Assembly (NCBI GenBank): GCA_014381165.1
Contig: JACMIM010000636.1
Coordinates: 1 to 5,375 of the forward strand
Source of the DNA: Roseiflexaceae bacterium
GTDB taxonomy: Bacteria; Chloroflexota; Chloroflexia; Chloroflexales; Roseiflexaceae
Direction: 5' to 3'
Length of the DNA: 5,375 nt
Shown here: positions 3,877-5,375 of the stretch, in pieces
Position numbering within the stretch: position 1 is the stretch's first letter
Layout of the letters: every line of letters starts with the position of its first letter
Translations under genes and position numbers: made by a program
Notes under the pieces: model-generated
What the model saw: the letters and a program-made list of their open reading frames with translations, nothing else
What the model was told of the DNA's origin: nothing
Databases searched by the model: none

Positions 3877-5375
3877 GTGTCAGTGTATTCACTGCCGCGT
3901 TTTGTCACGCGCACCATCGCCGTCGCGCGCGTTTGCGCGCTGATCGCCATGCTTGGCACCTATGTGTCGCCTGCCGCCGCTGCGCCGCGCGCCACAGCTA
4001 TGCCCCAAGCTGCCCCCACGCTGCTGGCTAGCAAGACCGACACGCTGCTGGTCGATCAGAATAGCGATGGCAATGCCGATCCTGGTGACACGCTGCGCTA
4101 CACAGTTGCGATCAGTAACACCAGCAGTGCCGATGCCACTGGCGTAACCTTCAGCGACCTGCTCGATCCCAACACCAGCCTGGTACCCGGCTCGACGCGC
4201 GTTTCGCCGCTGGCTTTTGCCGACGCCTACACCGCCTTCCGCGATACGCCGCGCACGGTCGCCGCGCCCGGCCTGCTGCTGAATGATACAGGCACCAGCC
4301 TTGGCGTGGTCGTTGCATCGCCCGCGACTACAGCAGGGGGCAGTGTTGCAATTGCCGCCGACGGCAGCTTTGTGTACACGCCGCCAGCCGGCTACACCGG
4401 GCCAGATAGCTTCAGCTACACCGCCACCAATGCGCTGGGCAGCGATTCCGCCACCGTGTCGATCAGCGCCGAAGGCGCGCCCCAACTCCTGAGCACCAGC
4501 CCGGCCAATAACGCGGCGGACTTTCCGGCCAACGCCAGCCTGGTTGTCACCTTCGACGAGCCGGTCGAGTTGGGCGCGGGCGCTTTTCGCCTGGAATGCG
4601 GCACGGCGCAACCATTCGTCGTCACACCGGCTGGCCCAGCCAGCAGCTTCACAATCGACCCAGTTGCCGCGCTGCCAGAAACCGCCGCTTGCGTGCTGAC
4701 GATTGTGGCCGCCCAGGTACGCGACGCCGACCCACTCGATCCGCCCGATACGTTGGCCACCGATCTCACCGTGGCTTTCACCACCACCGACGCCGCGCCC
4801 GAACTGGCCAGCAGCACACCGGCCAATGGCGCGAGCGATGTGGCTGGCAATGCCACAATCGATGTGACTTTTAGCGAACCAGTCAGCGCCAGCCCAAGTG
4901 CTTTTACACTGATTTGCGGCGCTGTTGCCGTGCCATTGGTGGCCAGCGCCTCGCCAGCTACCAGCTTCTCGCTTGATCCAACCAGCGACTTAGCGGCGGG
5001 GGCCAGCTGCACGCTTGCCATCAGCGCGAACCAGGTAAGTGACGTGGACGCGATTGATCCGCCCGATGCCATGCTGGCCGACGCCAGCTTCAGCTTCACC
5101 ATCGACGCTGCGCCCGTGGTGGTCGGCACCACGCCGGTCAATAGCGCCAGCGGTGTGGCTGCATCGTCCAATATCAGTGTGCAGTTCAGCGAAAGCGTCA
5201 ACGCCACTGCAAGCGCGTTCACGCTGGTCTGCGATAGTGTCAGCCGCAGCTTTGCGCTTTCGGCCTCGCCAGCCAGCAGCTTCACGCTCGACCCCGACGC
5301 CGACCTGGGCGCGGCCAGTGCCTGTACGATTACCGTTCTTGCCACAAATATCGGCGACGCCGACGCCAACGACCC
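3877..5375 (+). CDS. Large secreted multidomain surface protein: DUF11-like, cadherin-like and Ig-like repeats (partial, 3' end missing)
   Basis: GTG start; 499 full codons are visible and the frame is open at the right edge. Residues 1-36 form a Sec signal peptide: basic RFVTRTIAVAR, a hydrophobic core to about 30, and cleavage near SPAAAA. Residues about 51-112 resemble DUF11 (ASKTDTLLVDQNSDGNADP...RYTVAISN...VTFSDLLDPNTSLVPGS), including an acidic DQNSDGNADPGD loop (60-71) that may bind calcium. Residues about 113-197 look like a cadherin-like/VCBS-type domain (LLLNDT, then ADGSFVYTPPAGYTGPDSFSYTA). From 202 onward come Ig-like repeats with TFDEPV/TFSEPV/QFSESV strands (SbsA/Big_5 type) at 202-307, 308-412 and 413 to the end. 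Such stalks occur in surface adhesins and in ExeM/NucH-type extracellular nucleases, so the missing C-terminus decides the function. The protein is exported and probably surface-exposed or released. A 56-nt gap separates it from the DUF6916-like gene; co-transcription is possible but not shown. Confidence 0.85.
   Translation, partial: MSVYSLPRFVTRTIAVARVCALIAMLGTYVSPAAAAPRATAMPQAAPTLLASKTDTLLVDQNSDGNADPGDTLRYTVAISNTSSADATGVTFSDLLDPNTSLVPGSTRVSPLAFADAYTAFRDTPRTVAAPGLLLNDTGTSLGVVVASPATTAGGSVAIAADGSFVYTPPAGYTGPDSFSYTATNALGSDSATVSISAEGAPQLLSTSPANNAADFPANASLVVTFDEPVELGAGAFRLECGTAQPFVVTPAGPASSFTIDPVAALPETAACVLTIVAAQVRDADPLDPPDTLATDLTVAFTTTDAAPELASSTPANGASDVAGNATIDVTFSEPVSASPSAFTLICGAVAVPLVASASPATSFSLDPTSDLAAGASCTLAISANQVSDVDAIDPPDAMLADASFSFTIDAAPVVVGTTPVNSASGVAASSNISVQFSESVNATASAFTLVCDSVSRSFALSASPASSFTLDPDADLGAASACTITVLATNIGDADAND
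4480..5375 (+). repeat. Three tandem Ig-like coding repeats, about 318 and 315 bp period
   Basis: The units start at CCC 4480, 4798 and 5113 (residues 202, 308, 413). Equivalent glutamates of the EPV/EPV/ESV motif are at codons 4558, 4876 and 5191. Each unit has two cysteines spaced by 31 residues: 241/272, 347/378 and 452/483. Similarity is clear in protein but only patchy in DNA, so the duplications are old or under constraint to diverge. The third unit runs off the window, and more may follow. Confidence 0.8.

Noticed and set aside
3889..4611. Minus-strand frame opposite the start of the surface protein
   Set aside because: Arg/Gly/Ala-rich with no motif, and it conflicts with the signal peptide and DUF11-like domain on the plus strand.
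4416..5369. Long minus-strand open frame (317 codons), Ser/Ala/Val-rich
   Set aside because: It mirrors the repetitive Ig-like coding region on the plus strand, where signal peptide, domains and Cys spacing are coherent. Its apparent repeats are only the reflection of the real ones.

Overview
The window is GC-rich and densely coded on the plus strand. Nothing on the minus strand looks like a gene. The codon style suggests a filamentous member of the Chloroflexota (class Chloroflexia). So does the large secreted protein at the right end, in which a DUF11-type domain is followed by a cadherin-like domain and Cys-bearing Ig-like repeats. This placement comes from recalled family patterns, not a search, and is only moderately secure.

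Layout, left to right. (1) Positions 2-1099 hold the 3'-terminal part of a LivK-type ABC transporter substrate-binding protein whose start lies outside the window. (2) Positions 1100-1250 are a non-coding gap with a strong hairpin just before the next gene. (3) Positions 1251-2819 hold three tandem paralogous phage tail-collar / microcystin-dependent-protein (MdpB-like) genes, separated by 10 and 11 nt, each with its own Shine-Dalgarno at the preceding stop codon. (4) Positions 2820-3012 are almost filled by a 161-bp imperfect palindrome (2828-2988) with 19-nt terminal inverted repeats and flanking TA. This looks like a MITE that landed in an originally short operon gap. (5) Positions 3013-3820 hold a GNAT-fold acetyltransferase and a 99-aa DUF6916-like protein, overlapping by 8 nt and translationally coupled by a perfect Shine-Dalgarno. 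(6) From 3877 to the window end runs the N-terminal 499 residues of a large secreted protein: signal peptide, DUF11-like domain, cadherin-like domain, then about 105-aa Ig-like repeats, each with a Cys pair spaced by exactly 31 residues. It starts at GTG and is open at the right edge.

The three collar paralogues, the GNAT protein and the DUF6916 protein form a module I recall seeing together in free-living bacteria without a phage structural cluster. No capsid, baseplate, sheath or lysis genes are visible here. My reading, which is inference, is a domesticated tail-fibre-like module that may build a cell-surface or extracellular fibre, with the GNAT enzyme and the small protein as modifier or assembly factors. 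It sits next to a large surface adhesin-like or exoenzyme-like protein. How the collar proteins leave the cell is not apparent, because none carries a signal peptide.
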